From positions 124,001 through 188,000 of the forward strand of contig CAJQOH010000025.1 in the NCBI GenBank assembly GCA_905479915.1: DNA of 64,000 bases. Direction: 5' to 3'. Source of the stretch: an uncultured Flavobacteriales bacterium. Its GTDB lineage: Bacteria; Bacteroidota; Bacteroidia; Flavobacteriales_E; Vicingaceae. Under the pieces are notes generated by a model that saw only the letters and a program-made list of their open reading frames with translations, had not been told where the DNA came from and made no database searches. Of this stretch, positions 50,206 through 59,911 are shown piece by piece. Made by a program: the position numbers and the translations under genes. How positions within the stretch are numbered: position 1 is the stretch's first letter; the number at the start of each line of letters is the position of its first letter.

Positions 50206-53148
50206 ATGATTAAGAAGTATATATTACAGTTTTTAGTTTTCTTTTCTTTTTTGTTAGCATTAACTCAGTGCACTAATAAAGAGGAGGTACTTGGTGAAGG
50301 CGTTTATTTTTGTGATGCAGAAAAAACAAGCATTAATGGGAATAAGTTTGTTTCATACGGAGGTGAGTTTGAAGGAGGAAAAAGTAGGAGTTCTGAAGAA
50401 GCATTTGAAGGCGAGTTTTCTTGTTTATTGGATAGTCAGAATCTTTACGGGATGACTTATGAGTTTACTGATCTAAAACCAGGAGAGGTTTTTGAAGTTT
50501 CAGTTTATAGAAAAAGCAAAAACAATAAAGGAAAAATTGTAGCACAGTCTGTAGGTGGAACTTGTTATCAAGCGGAGAGTATTAGCTTTAATAAAAAAGA
50601 CGAAAATGGCTGGGATGTTCTAGCGTTAACAATTCAATTGCCACAAAATATTGATAGTTTAAAAGGGCTAAAGGTATATACATACTATGGGGCAAAAGAG
50701 GGAGGAAAGGCATACTTCGATAATTTAAAAATTCGCAGATACATCAGAAACCCTTCAGGGGTTTTACCTGTACAAAATGAATTTAATATTGAGATTACAG
50801 ATTATGATTATGCTACTTTAAAAGATTACAGGGATAGAGCAATCTCTCAAGCAACCATTTCAAAAGATTTAAAAAAGGAAATAAAAGGATTCCTTAAATA
50901 TCAAGGGAAAACATATAGAATCGGAATTCGATTAAAAGGTGATTGGACAGATCATTTAGAGGGAGATAAATGGTCATATAGGATTACAGTTAAAGACGGA
51001 AAATCGATAATGGGAATGAAGGTTTTCTCTATTCAAAATCCAAGAATTAGAGATTACTTACAGGAGTGGGTGTTCCATAAGGCATGCGATAGCGAAGGCC
51101 TTTTAACAACAAGGTTTGATTATGTTCCTGTTGCTATTAATGGAGTAAAGTTTGGGCTGTATAATATTGAGGAACATTTCGCTAAACAGTTGGTTGAATC
51201 AAGAAGTAGAAGAGAAGGAGTTCTATTAAAGTTTGATGAGGAAGGCTTTTGGGAAAACAACTTGTTTTATATGGAACATGGAAAATATCCATCAACACCA
51301 TTTTTTGAAGCCTCTACAATTTTGCCTTTTAACAAAAAAAAGGTTTCAAAATCCGAGACGCTTTACGGGCAGTTTTTAATCGCACAAAACTTAATGTTAA
51401 AATACAAACAAGGGAGTAATGATCTTGATAGCTATATGGATCTTGAAAGCCTTGCAAAGGCCTATGCTTTAATGGATTTAGGAAATATTGACCATGCCTA
51501 TACTTGGCACAATCAGCGATTTTATTACAACCCAGTAACATCTAAGTTAGAGTTTATTATTTATGATTGCTATTCTAAACCTGGAGATGCATTGTTGAGA
51601 AAAGATCCAATTAAAGGAAATGTGGAGACAGGGAAACATTTTTCTGCCCCTAAGGACTATTGTTTAAATAGTGTTTTTGATGATGCTTTATTTCAAAGGG
51701 ATTATTTAAAGTGGTTAAAAACGTTTTCTAATGAAGATTATGTACAGCGTCTTTTATCCACATTAGAGCCTCAAATAGACTCTTTAACTCAACTAATTAA
51801 AGAGGAAGATGCTTTTTACGATTATGACTATCAATTCTTGGCAGAGAATGCTAAAAGAATTAGAGGCGCTTTATCGGAATATGAAGAAAAGGTAAATAGT
51901 AAAACCATTGCGTATGAATTGGCAAAGGAAACGGAAAAGAAAGCTGATTTAGAATACCCTTTTAAGAGTATCTCTTTAAAAGCTCATGTAGAATCACTCA
52001 ATTCAGAAGGTTCTGTTCTATTGAGTTTGCAGAACTATCATGATAAACCGATAGTTGTTGTTGGATATGGATTAAAACAATTTCCAGATTCTATAATGCA
52101 CTTGCCTAAAAAGGTAACATTAGAAGAGTATTCTAGAGAAAGAAGAGCCTATAACTTAACACTGAAAAAAAAGCCTAAAAAACTTTATTATACTACACTT
52201 GTTGCTGGTGCAGAAGCAACTTATAGCTCTAAATTGATACCATGGCCACGCCCTCAAAATAAGAGCCTTCATACAGAAAATAGTTTTTTAGATGCTAACC
52301 CAAGGGTTTATAGATTAACAGAAGACTCTTTAATTTTTAAAAAAGGAAAGCATGTCTTAAAAAAAGGAATTGTTGTTCCGAAGGGTTTAGTCGTGGTGTT
52401 TGAGCCAGGAACAGAGCTTGTGTTGAATAACAATACTTATTTTATGAGTTACTCAGCGGTTAACATGATAGGAAGTCAATCATCACCAATAAAGATAAGT
52501 TCTACCGATGGTACAGGAAATGGCTTTTCTGTTTTGCAAGCTAAAAAAGAATCTAAATTAGAGTATGTTGTATTTGATGGATTAAATACATTTAGTAATC
52601 AAGGGTGGCTTTTAACAGGAGCGATTACATTTTATGAATCTTCTGTTGATATTGATAACTGTACATTTACAAACAACCATTGTGAAGATGGGCTAAATAT
52701 TATTCGTTCAACATTTAAGCTTGCCAATAGTGAAATAAGCAATACTTTTTCTGACGGGTTAGATGCTGATTTTTGTGAAGGAGAGGTTGTCAATTCAAAC
52801 TTTAAAAATACCGGTAATGATGCATTAGATTTTTCTGGGAGTACTATTGAAATAAAAAATACCCAAATAAGTTCAGTTGGAGATAAAGGAGTTTCTTGTG
52901 GAGAAGAATCAACTGTAACTATACAAAACTGTAGTATTGAAACAGCAATTATTGGTGTAGCTGCAAAAGATAACTCGAAAGTAGAAATTAAGGAGATTGG
53001 GTTAAAAAGCTGCGAAACAGGTTTTACTGCTTTTCAAAAAAAGCAAGAATATGGACCTGGAAATATATCAGTTCAGGGATATAAAGTTGATTCCGTCAAC
53101 CTTCTTTTAGAGGCTGAAAAAGGTTCAGCAATTAACTTAAAAGATTGA
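50206..53148 (+). CDS. CotH-kinase-family lipoprotein with C-terminal beta-helix
   Basis: This 980-residue protein has a lipoprotein signal ending LALTQC (Cys near 22), a carbohydrate-binding-like beta-sandwich (around 30-175) and a CotH kinase domain (around 190-560) with GIRLKGDWTDHL, GMKVFSIQNPRIRDYLQEW, DYVPVAINGVKFGLYNIEEHF, ALMDLGNIDHAYTW and LEFIIYDCY. A linker follows, then a right-handed beta-helix (around 700-950). CotH proteins are secreted atypical kinases; here the location would be the cell surface. It follows the DUF6056-like gene by 22 bases. Substrate unknown. Confidence 0.9.
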   Translation: MIKKYILQFLVFFSFLLALTQCTNKEEVLGEGVYFCDAEKTSINGNKFVSYGGEFEGGKSRSSEEAFEGEFSCLLDSQNLYGMTYEFTDLKPGEVFEVSVYRKSKNNKGKIVAQSVGGTCYQAESISFNKKDENGWDVLALTIQLPQNIDSLKGLKVYTYYGAKEGGKAYFDNLKIRRYIRNPSGVLPVQNEFNIEITDYDYATLKDYRDRAISQATISKDLKKEIKGFLKYQGKTYRIGIRLKGDWTDHLEGDKWSYRITVKDGKSIMGMKVFSIQNPRIRDYLQEWVFHKACDSEGLLTTRFDYVPVAINGVKFGLYNIEEHFAKQLVESRSRREGVLLKFDEEGFWENNLFYMEHGKYPSTPFFEASTILPFNKKKVSKSETLYGQFLIAQNLMLKYKQGSNDLDSYMDLESLAKAYALMDLGNIDHAYTWHNQRFYYNPVTSKLEFIIYDCYSKPGDALLRKDPIKGNVETGKHFSAPKDYCLNSVFDDALFQRDYLKWLKTFSNEDYVQRLLSTLEPQIDSLTQLIKEEDAFYDYDYQFLAENAKRIRGALSEYEEKVNSKTIAYELAKETEKKADLEYPFKSISLKAHVESLNSEGSVLLSLQNYHDKPIVVVGYGLKQFPDSIMHLPKKVTLEEYSRERRAYNLTLKKKPKKLYYTTLVAGAEATYSSKLIPWPRPQNKSLHTENSFLDANPRVYRLTEDSLIFKKGKHVLKKGIVVPKGLVVVFEPGTELVLNNNTYFMSYSAVNMIGSQSSPIKISSTDGTGNGFSVLQAKKESKLEYVVFDGLNTFSNQGWLLTGAITFYESSVDIDNCTFTNNHCEDGLNIIRSTFKLANSEISNTFSDGLDADFCEGEVVNSNFKNTGNDALDFSGSTIEIKNTQISSVGDKGVSCGEESTVTIQNCSIETAIIGVAAKDNSKVEIKEIGLKSCETGFTAFQKKQEYGPGNISVQGYKVDSVNLLLEAEKGSAINLKD

Positions 53149-53187
53149 AAGAACCTTATCCCACTAGCTAAGAAAAAGCCTGAGGTT

Positions 53188-54792
53188 TTATTTATTTACG
53201 TAGTAAGGTTCGTAAGTCGTCTGGCTAAACCTAAAAGGTTTTGTTATATAAATTTTAACATCGTTTGAGTCTAAAACATGCAAAGGATCACCAAGTAATT
53301 TCTTAAAGTGTTTTTGGTGTTTCTCATCTTTTATTATCACAAAATTATAAGTTACAGAGTCTTGTGTTGATGAATTGTAATAGAACCAATTTTGATTAGA
53401 AGTGGCATACCAGGGGTTCATTTCAGAGTAACACTGGTATGTTCTTAATTTTCTTTTTGAAAGTAGCATGGTGTAGTTTGCATCCCAGTAAGTTGCTATA
53501 CCATATTCTACGTTATAGGGCTGTATTAATTCTTCAATCGTTTTTACTCTGTCTGGATAAAAGTTAATTGTTTTTGATAGGCCTGAATAAAATTTTGAGG
53601 ATAAACCAATTGTTATTGCAGATAGGAAAAGCCCTGAAAAACTAACCACCAAGAGTATGGGCAGGTATTTTTTAACCCATGTATTGGAATAATTAATTGT
53701 TAGCCCAAAAAATAGAACACCAATGATAATAGCAGGGTATGAATACCTCAATGTATCCCATCCAGAATAAATTCCTAAGGCTATAGGAGCAAAGGTTGTA
53801 ATAATTATGAAAGAAAATAGAAAAGTATAAAGCGCATAATTGTCAGAAATAGTTTTTGAAAACAGGTTGTGTTTTATGTTTTTTATAAGAAAGAAGAGCA
53901 TTAGTAAAAAGAAGGAAACCGTAAAAAGTAAAGCAAGACTTCTTGAATCAAATGCAAAAAAATAATGATTCATTTGCTCAAAGAAAATACGGTAAGATGT
54001 TTCAAATAATTCATAAGATGTTTCAACCTCTTTTTTTATGGTATACAGATGCTTATTAGCAATAAGGCTGCCAATGAGTAGTAATGAAAAGTATGCAGAA
54101 AGGGGCAGCGTGATTAGAAGGGTTAATTTATATTTCCAATCTCTTTTTATAGCAACAAAAATCATAACTACAGCGGGAACAATAAAGTATGCCATAAAAA
54201 GGCGATCAGAAATTGTTGCAATAAAAATTATGAAAAGTAGAAGAAAGAAGTTGAGGAATGAAAAGCGTTTAATTAGGCGGACTAAGAAATTAAGTCCGAT
54301 TAGTGTGTTTAAAAAAGCTCCATTATGAAAAGCATTGCTTATTAGGTGAAAGCTAAACTGAAAGTCATTACCAAAGTACGTGCTTAAGGGCAAGAGTGAG
54401 AGAAGAATGTTCCCACAAATTAATATCTGTAGGCGCTCCTTTTTAGGGAAAACAGCTTTGAGAATTCCATTTGTTAAGCCAATAAAAAGTACAACTTGAA
54501 TGATTGAAAATAATATTGTAGATGCAACAAGGTTTTTGGTAATGTAAGAAGCGATAAAAAATAAGGGAACATCAGGAAAAAAATTGGGCGCTGCACCATA
54601 GCACCAGTCTTTAAATGAGCCCCCATAAGAAGTAATGTCGTGAAATAAAGAAGGAAGATATAATGTGTCCGAGTTTATGAGAACATTAAACCCCTCTTTG
54701 TCAAGAAAGGAGAAAGAAAAGAGAATAAAAACAATGTTTGAAAAAACACTTAAAAAATAAATTAACTGATACTGTTTTAGACTAACCTTCAA
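53188..54792 (-). CDS. Polytopic membrane protein, GT-C-like
   Basis: This 534-residue protein has about 11 membrane helices, a first-loop pair of acidic residues in VLINSDTLYLPSLFHDI, and a C-terminal soluble domain (around 410-534) with IATYWDANYTMLLSKRKLR. The topology is that of GT-C lipid-linked-sugar transferases, but no family could be named. Its gene starts 1 base after the methyltransferase gene, so the two form an operon converging on the CotH gene. Confidence 0.75.
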   Translation of the reverse strand: MKVSLKQYQLIYFLSVFSNIVFILFSFSFLDKEGFNVLINSDTLYLPSLFHDITSYGGSFKDWCYGAAPNFFPDVPLFFIASYITKNLVASTILFSIIQVVLFIGLTNGILKAVFPKKERLQILICGNILLSLLPLSTYFGNDFQFSFHLISNAFHNGAFLNTLIGLNFLVRLIKRFSFLNFFLLLFIIFIATISDRLFMAYFIVPAVVMIFVAIKRDWKYKLTLLITLPLSAYFSLLLIGSLIANKHLYTIKKEVETSYELFETSYRIFFEQMNHYFFAFDSRSLALLFTVSFFLLMLFFLIKNIKHNLFSKTISDNYALYTFLFSFIIITTFAPIALGIYSGWDTLRYSYPAIIIGVLFFGLTINYSNTWVKKYLPILLVVSFSGLFLSAITIGLSSKFYSGLSKTINFYPDRVKTIEELIQPYNVEYGIATYWDANYTMLLSKRKLRTYQCYSEMNPWYATSNQNWFYYNSSTQDSVTYNFVIIKDEKHQKHFKKLLGDPLHVLDSNDVKIYITKPFRFSQTTYEPYYVNK

Positions 54793-54793
54793 C

Positions 54794-55516
54794 CTAACTT
54801 ATTTTTAAATACTCTTTAGCTCGTTCAATATTTGGTTTAGTGCTTTCATAAAATCGATAAAGGGCTACACTTTTTCCTAAGCCAAAACAAGAACACTTGT
54901 TTTCACCATAAAAATAGTTTAATACTTCCTCTATTTCTTTTGCAGTATTAACATGTTCATGTTTCATTAAAATACCGTAGTCAAGCTTGTGTTTTAGCTT
55001 GAACTCTAAGCCTGTTGTCATTTTCCATCCAAGAGTCCACAGAAAAGTTCCTTCATTAGGGATGCTCGTTCGTAAACTTCCTTTTTCGTTTAACAACAGG
55101 CATGTTTTAGCAACAACCTTTGGTAGGTCTGTAATGTGTTCGAAAACAGCAATAGAAGTAATTCTATCATATTCAGAAGATAAGTCTATCTCATCAATAT
55201 CTTTATAAACAGAATCAACTCTTTTTAGCAATGGAGAGTTTTCAAAAAGAGATGTAAAAGGCTCTATAATATCATATTGTTTACTGTTCGGTTCGTGAGG
55301 CAACTGATTTAATGTTCCAGCTCCTATTTCTAATGTTTTTGGGTTGCTACCTGGAGTAATATCATTGGCAACTTTTTTGTGCAACCAAGATTCCATTTTT
55401 TGTGCTAAACCTGAAGCTGTAGAATCACCATCCCTATTCTCCTTGTATTGTTCTGCGTAAATTTCTTGAAATTTTTTAGGAAGAGGAGTTCTCTCTTTTG
55501 GGAAATCTTTAAACAT
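54794..55516 (-). CDS. SAM-dependent methyltransferase
   Basis: This 240-residue class I methyltransferase has KTLEIGAGTLNQLPHE (motif I), YDIIEP, and the post-motif IAVFEHITDLPKVVA with CLLLNEKGSLRTSIPNEG. The ATG at 55516 is chosen because a TATATTTG -7 element on this strand (55545-55538) puts transcription start near 55531, before it; an earlier frame start would lie upstream of that. Neighbours suggest a sugar or lipid substrate. It is transcribed with the membrane protein gene after it and divergent from a GT2 gene. Confidence 0.87.
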   Translation of the reverse strand: MFKDFPKERTPLPKKFQEIYAEQYKENRDGDSTASGLAQKMESWLHKKVANDITPGSNPKTLEIGAGTLNQLPHEPNSKQYDIIEPFTSLFENSPLLKRVDSVYKDIDEIDLSSEYDRITSIAVFEHITDLPKVVAKTCLLLNEKGSLRTSIPNEGTFLWTLGWKMTTGLEFKLKHKLDYGILMKHEHVNTAKEIEEVLNYFYGENKCSCFGLGKSVALYRFYESTKPNIERAKEYLKIS

Positions 55517-55537
55517 AAAAAAGCATTTTATACACGA

Positions 55538-55545
55538 CAAATATA
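55538..55545 (-). promoter_or_regulatory. -7 element of the methyltransferase gene, with palindrome upstream
   Basis: TATATTTG on the minus strand fits TAnnTTTG. Just upstream CCTCTTT / AAAGAGG (55549-55555 with 55564-55570) is a 7-base inverted repeat with an 8-base spacer that could be an operator. Confidence 0.45.
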
Positions 55546-55650
55546 CAACCTCTTTAATCATTAAAAGAGGTTTAAATTGAAATAGAAGAAATAAATTAGG
55601 GGCAACAGGGTTTAGAATAATATAATTACTTTTGAAACAATCAAAAAAAC

Positions 55651-56364
55651 ATGAAGTTAAGCGTAATCATCCCACTTTACAATGAAGAATCTTTAGTTCT
55701 TAAAACGCTCCAAAAGTTAATAGAAATTGAATACCCTTCTTTTGTTGAAAAGGTTGACATTATTGTTGTAGATGATGCCTCTAGTGATAATTCTTATCAA
55801 ACAGTAAGTGATTGGATTAGAGATAAAGATCAGGTTACAATACTTAAACATTCTAAAAATCAAGGAAAAGGAGCTGCCGTAAAAACAGGAGTTAAGAGTT
55901 CTGTTGGTGATTATGTGTTGATTCAAGATGCAGATTTAGAGCTAAACCCAAAGGATATACCATCTTTATTGCAGGCCGCACATGATTTAGAGGTTCCATT
56001 TGTAAATGGATCTAGATACTTGCCTGGTGTAATACGAACACAAGCAGGCTTTAAACGTTACTTTGCAAATAAATTATTTACACTGATAACTTCAGTTCTG
56101 GTAGATATTCATTTAACAGATGTTGCATGTGGTTACAAGTTAATAAAGAGAAGTTTATTTGATCAACTACATTTAAAAGAAAATAGATTTGGCTTTGAAG
56201 CTGAAATAATCATTAAGTGTGCTAGAATAAGAAAAAATTGGATTGCAGAAGTTCCTGTAAACTATACTCCAAGAAACTCTGGAGAAGGAAAAAAACTGAA
56301 TAATTTTGATGGGATCAAAATTTTAAAAACAATTTTAAAATATGGTCTATTTAGGTTTAAATAA
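55651..56364 (+). CDS. Family 2 glycosyltransferase (dolichyl-phosphate sugar synthase-like)
   Basis: This 237-residue GT2 enzyme has LSVIIPLYNEESLVLKTLQKL, IIVVDDASSDNS, GKGAAVKTGVKSSVGDYVLIQDADLELNP (DxD near 93) and FVNGSRYLPG with a C-terminal GFEAEIIIKCARI. It resembles DPM1/UDP-glucose:lipid phosphate transferases that supply lipid-linked sugars to GT-C enzymes, such as the following gene. It has no membrane anchor. A TACTTTTG -7 element is at 55627-55634. Confidence 0.93.
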   Translation: MKLSVIIPLYNEESLVLKTLQKLIEIEYPSFVEKVDIIVVDDASSDNSYQTVSDWIRDKDQVTILKHSKNQGKGAAVKTGVKSSVGDYVLIQDADLELNPKDIPSLLQAAHDLEVPFVNGSRYLPGVIRTQAGFKRYFANKLFTLITSVLVDIHLTDVACGYKLIKRSLFDQLHLKENRFGFEAEIIIKCARIRKNWIAEVPVNYTPRNSGEGKKLNNFDGIKILKTILKYGLFRFK

Positions 56365-56386
56365 GTTGTTTTTCTTTAAAAGGAAA

Positions 56387-58309
56387 ATGAACTTTATTTT
56401 ACTCTTAGTTGTTGTAATTTTTTCTTCTTGCCAAAATGATGACACCCGTTTTTTACCAAAAACCAACGAGGTTTGTTTTCAACTCATAAGTGGAGAACAC
56501 CTGTCTGTTAGTGAAACTCAAAGCAATCTTTTAACAATAAGAAGAGGCCGTCTTGGACCTCTTGAAACTTTTTATATTGAAGATAAAAAGGGCGCTTTAG
56601 TGAAAATAAAAACACAAAAAGGGCATTATTTAAACTACATGGATGATGTTTTAACGGTGTCTCCAGAGCGAAGTTCCACACATGAGGTTTTTCGACTTGT
56701 ACCCCACAAAGAGTATTTTAAAATACAGACTTTAAAAGGCAAAAATTTAACATTAAACAAAGAGAATATTTTAACTATATCTAATACTGGTGGTGTTCTT
56801 TTAAGGGTTGGTGAGGTAGACATTTATCCTGCCTCTTGGTATTCTATTAAAGAAATAAGAGTGCTTCCTTTTGTATGTCAAACGGGCCTTTTTATATTAG
56901 TTACCTACCTTTTCTTTAGGGTTTTTAAAAACCGGGTAAAAACAAATAGAACGTCTTTTTGTACCGTTTTGGTATTGGGCTTTATTTTAATTTTTGCCAT
57001 TATTAATACTAAGCATTGGGAAACCAATTCTATAATAGAAAATGATACAATTTCTTATTATGAATACCTTCCTGCAGCAGTTATTTTTAAGGACTTATCC
57101 TTTGAGTTCAAAAATAATTTACCCGAAGATTTTAATGGGACCATTTGGGTAAATAGGCATGAAGAAACAGGCAGGCACTTTCCAATAACAAGCATGGGCT
57201 TAGCCTATATGTATTTGCCTTCATTTTTAGTTGGACATGCTGCTGCAAATGTTTTAGGCTATACAACTTATGGATATTCAAACCCTTATAAATTGGCTTT
57301 ATTAATAGGCTGTTGGCTTTATGTTTTTATGGCTCTTTTTTATTTAAGAAAAATTTTGTTGACTTACTTCAGCGAAAGGGTAACGATACTAACACTGGTT
57401 TCAATCACCTTAGCAACAAACTTGTTTTTTTATACAACTATAGAAAACACGATGTCTCATGCTTATAGTTTTTTTCTTTTTGCATTGTTTCTTTGGCAAA
57501 TGATAAAGTGGCACAAGGCTCCAAAAATCTTAACAACAATAGCTTTGGGGTTAATTATAGGTTTAATTTCTTTGGTAAGACCTACAAATGCTTTAATAGC
57601 GCTTGTTTTTATATTTTTTAAAGTTGAGAGTTTTGCAACATTAACAGAAAAAGTAATGTTTTTTTGGAAGTTTAAATGGCACATTTTAGTGCTCATTTTC
57701 TTTGGCTTGGTTGCTTGGTTTCCGCAATTGGCTTTTTGGAAATATGCAACAGATCAATGGTTCTTTTTCTCTTATGGAGATGATAATAATTTTTACTTCA
57801 ACAATCCACATATTTTAGACGGCTTATTTAGTTATAGAAAAGGGTGGTTGCTGTATACACCGATAATGGTTTTTGCTTTAGCTGGGGTGTTATTTATCTT
57901 TAAAAAGGAAAGGAAGTGGTTTTTGCCACTTTTAATATTTATAACGTTAAACACATACATTATGTACAGCTGGTGGTGCTGGTGGTATGGCGGAAGTTTT
58001 GGTAGTAGACCAATGGTAGATTCTTACGCGTTAATGGCAATACCTTTAGCTGCATTTTATACTTATTTTGATAAGAAGGCTATTTATTTGAGAATATTCC
58101 CAATACTTTTAATTGTATTAGCAACCGGTCTAAATTTATTTCAAACACAGCAATCTAAAACATGTTTGCATTGGGATGGAATGACAAAAGAAGCTTACTG
58201 GAGTAATTTTACCACCTTAGGTTACCCTAAAGGGATAGACGACATGCTAGATGTTCCTGATTATAAAAAAGCACGTCAAGGTATAGATGAGTATGAAGGA
58301 AGTTTTTAA
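56387..58309 (+). CDS. GT-C-like membrane protein with N-terminal beta-trefoil (fascin-like) domain
   Basis: This 640-residue protein begins with a lipoprotein-like signal (MNFILLLVVVIFSSC, Cys near 15). Residues about 25-140 form three repeats resembling a fascin-type beta-trefoil (VKIKTQKGHYLNYMDD, FKIQTLKGKNLTLNKENI). About 11 membrane helices follow (around 155-600) with the loop ENDTISYYEYLPAAVIFKD, where acidic residues sit after the first helix as in GT39/ArnT-like enzymes. The combination of lipoprotein signal, trefoil and GT-C fold is unusual. The ATG at 56387 is preferred; an earlier start overlaps the GT2 gene. It shares its stop region with the converging O-antigen ligase gene. 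Confidence 0.82.
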   Translation: MNFILLLVVVIFSSCQNDDTRFLPKTNEVCFQLISGEHLSVSETQSNLLTIRRGRLGPLETFYIEDKKGALVKIKTQKGHYLNYMDDVLTVSPERSSTHEVFRLVPHKEYFKIQTLKGKNLTLNKENILTISNTGGVLLRVGEVDIYPASWYSIKEIRVLPFVCQTGLFILVTYLFFRVFKNRVKTNRTSFCTVLVLGFILIFAIINTKHWETNSIIENDTISYYEYLPAAVIFKDLSFEFKNNLPEDFNGTIWVNRHEETGRHFPITSMGLAYMYLPSFLVGHAAANVLGYTTYGYSNPYKLALLIGCWLYVFMALFYLRKILLTYFSERVTILTLVSITLATNLFFYTTIENTMSHAYSFFLFALFLWQMIKWHKAPKILTTIALGLIIGLISLVRPTNALIALVFIFFKVESFATLTEKVMFFWKFKWHILVLIFFGLVAWFPQLAFWKYATDQWFFFSYGDDNNFYFNNPHILDGLFSYRKGWLLYTPIMVFALAGVLFIFKKERKWFLPLLIFITLNTYIMYSWWCWWYGGSFGSRPMVDSYALMAIPLAAFYTYFDKKAIYLRIFPILLIVLATGLNLFQTQQSKTCLHWDGMTKEAYWSNFTTLGYPKGIDDMLDVPDYKKARQGIDEYEGSF

Positions 58310-59895
58310 GCTTTATCTTTATTAATTTGAAGAACAAAGAGCGTGTTAAAAAAGGCAAAGAAGCTAATTCCTGCTTGTACTTCTAAAGTATCTTCAGATA
58401 ACATTGATAGAAAAGCGATACTAAAGAAAGCGAGGTATAAATAGTTTTTGTATCCCGTTTTTTTCAAGAAAGGAAAAAGAAAACACCCTAAAAACCAACA
58501 AAAACCAAATAAGCCTAAAGAAACGGCATAAGTGAGATATTGGTTATGCGTTCGGAGCCTGTATTGTTCTGTGAGTATTGAATTGTCTTTTTTGTACTGT
58601 TCATTAAAAGCATCCTGAATATCACCTGTTCCAACACCAATAAAAAGGTTGTTTTTAACGATTTTAAGAGCTGTTTCCCAATACATCCAGCGCATTAGTA
58701 CTGAGTGCCCATTTACATCATGTTTGTTTGCGTAAGCATTGTATTCCCATAATATTTGATGGATGCGTTTATTTATAGAATTCATTTCTAAATATTTATA
58801 ATTAGAAATACCGTTTTCTATTGCTTCAACCTCTTTTTGTGACAACTGTTCAATAGCTTCTTTATCTTTCCTTTGCCCTTTAGATGTTACAAATCGAATA
58901 AGTGTATGCTTTAATTGTTGCCCTTTTAAATCAAGAGTATTGAAATTGATGCTGCTTCTTTGGTTCCATGCTCCTTCAATTTCCACCCATGAAATGTGTT
59001 TATCAATGAAGTAGCCATTTTCTTGCAAAGCGCTTTCTTTAAAATCTTTATTTTGTTGATATGGATTCCCCTCTTTTGTATAAGGAATATCTTCAAGTGT
59101 TTTAGTAGAAATACTGTTTTTAAATTCTTTTATGGAAGAGCTGATATATAAGGTGCCACTAATTATTCCAACGAAGGTGATGGTAATGGCAGAAAACCTA
59201 ATTGTATGGGATTTGTTATTAACACTAATAACAACAAGTAAGAATAAAGCGGTAATAACAAAAACAACTAACCCTGTAAATAAGCTAAATATAAATAAGG
59301 TGGCAATTAACCAGCATAAAACGGTAAGCCATAAAAATTTTGTTTTGATGCTTTGGTATTGAATTAAAAGATAAAAGCAAAAAAAGATAGCTAGAGCGAT
59401 TGACAACCCAAGGCGAATATGAGAGTAAAATCGAGACAGTTCACGCTTGTCGATTATTGTTATGTTTAACCCTCCTAGATAAACAAAAAAGCTCCAAAGT
59501 GTTGAAATGAGCACTCCAAGAATAAAAATTTTTAATAAGAAGTGTAGCTCTTTTTTTGTGATTGTACTAAATCCAGCAATACAAAAAGGGATAAAAAAGA
59601 GCGGAAGTTTTCTTCTTAAATCGGCAAAAGCAAAATCAAAATTACTGGTGTGAATTAATCCTAAAACAGAAATTAAATAAATTGAACTAATTATTAATGC
59701 TGGTTTATTGTTCCAAAAAGCACTTAATTTCGTTTTGATATTTCCGTCAATTAGCCACACAACTAAAAGACCAAAAAGGCCTAAAGACATTAATGGTTTG
59801 GATACAGAAAGACCCAAGGCGATACTAGATAGGCAAAGGATAAACCATCCTCTGGTATCAGAAAAAGTATTTTTAATGTTTAGAGTGAAACTCAA
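58306..59895 (-). CDS. O-antigen ligase-like membrane protein
   Basis: This 529-residue protein has about 12 membrane helices and the Wzy_C/O-antigen ligase features RFYSHIRLGLSIALA and, after a long periplasmic loop (around 250-430), RTHNQYLTYAVSLGLFG. Members join lipid-linked glycans to lipid A core or to proteins. Its end overlaps the beta-trefoil GT-C gene by 4 bases, tail to tail. It is followed upstream on the same strand by pdxA, 16 bases away, so transcription from pdxA may continue into it. Confidence 0.9.
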   Translation of the reverse strand: MSFTLNIKNTFSDTRGWFILCLSSIALGLSVSKPLMSLGLFGLLVVWLIDGNIKTKLSAFWNNKPALIISSIYLISVLGLIHTSNFDFAFADLRRKLPLFFIPFCIAGFSTITKKELHFLLKIFILGVLISTLWSFFVYLGGLNITIIDKRELSRFYSHIRLGLSIALAIFFCFYLLIQYQSIKTKFLWLTVLCWLIATLFIFSLFTGLVVFVITALFLLVVISVNNKSHTIRFSAITITFVGIISGTLYISSSIKEFKNSISTKTLEDIPYTKEGNPYQQNKDFKESALQENGYFIDKHISWVEIEGAWNQRSSINFNTLDLKGQQLKHTLIRFVTSKGQRKDKEAIEQLSQKEVEAIENGISNYKYLEMNSINKRIHQILWEYNAYANKHDVNGHSVLMRWMYWETALKIVKNNLFIGVGTGDIQDAFNEQYKKDNSILTEQYRLRTHNQYLTYAVSLGLFGFCWFLGCFLFPFLKKTGYKNYLYLAFFSIAFLSMLSEDTLEVQAGISFFAFFNTLFVLQINKDKA

Positions 59896-59911
59896 TTAAA
59901 TATTGGTGTTG

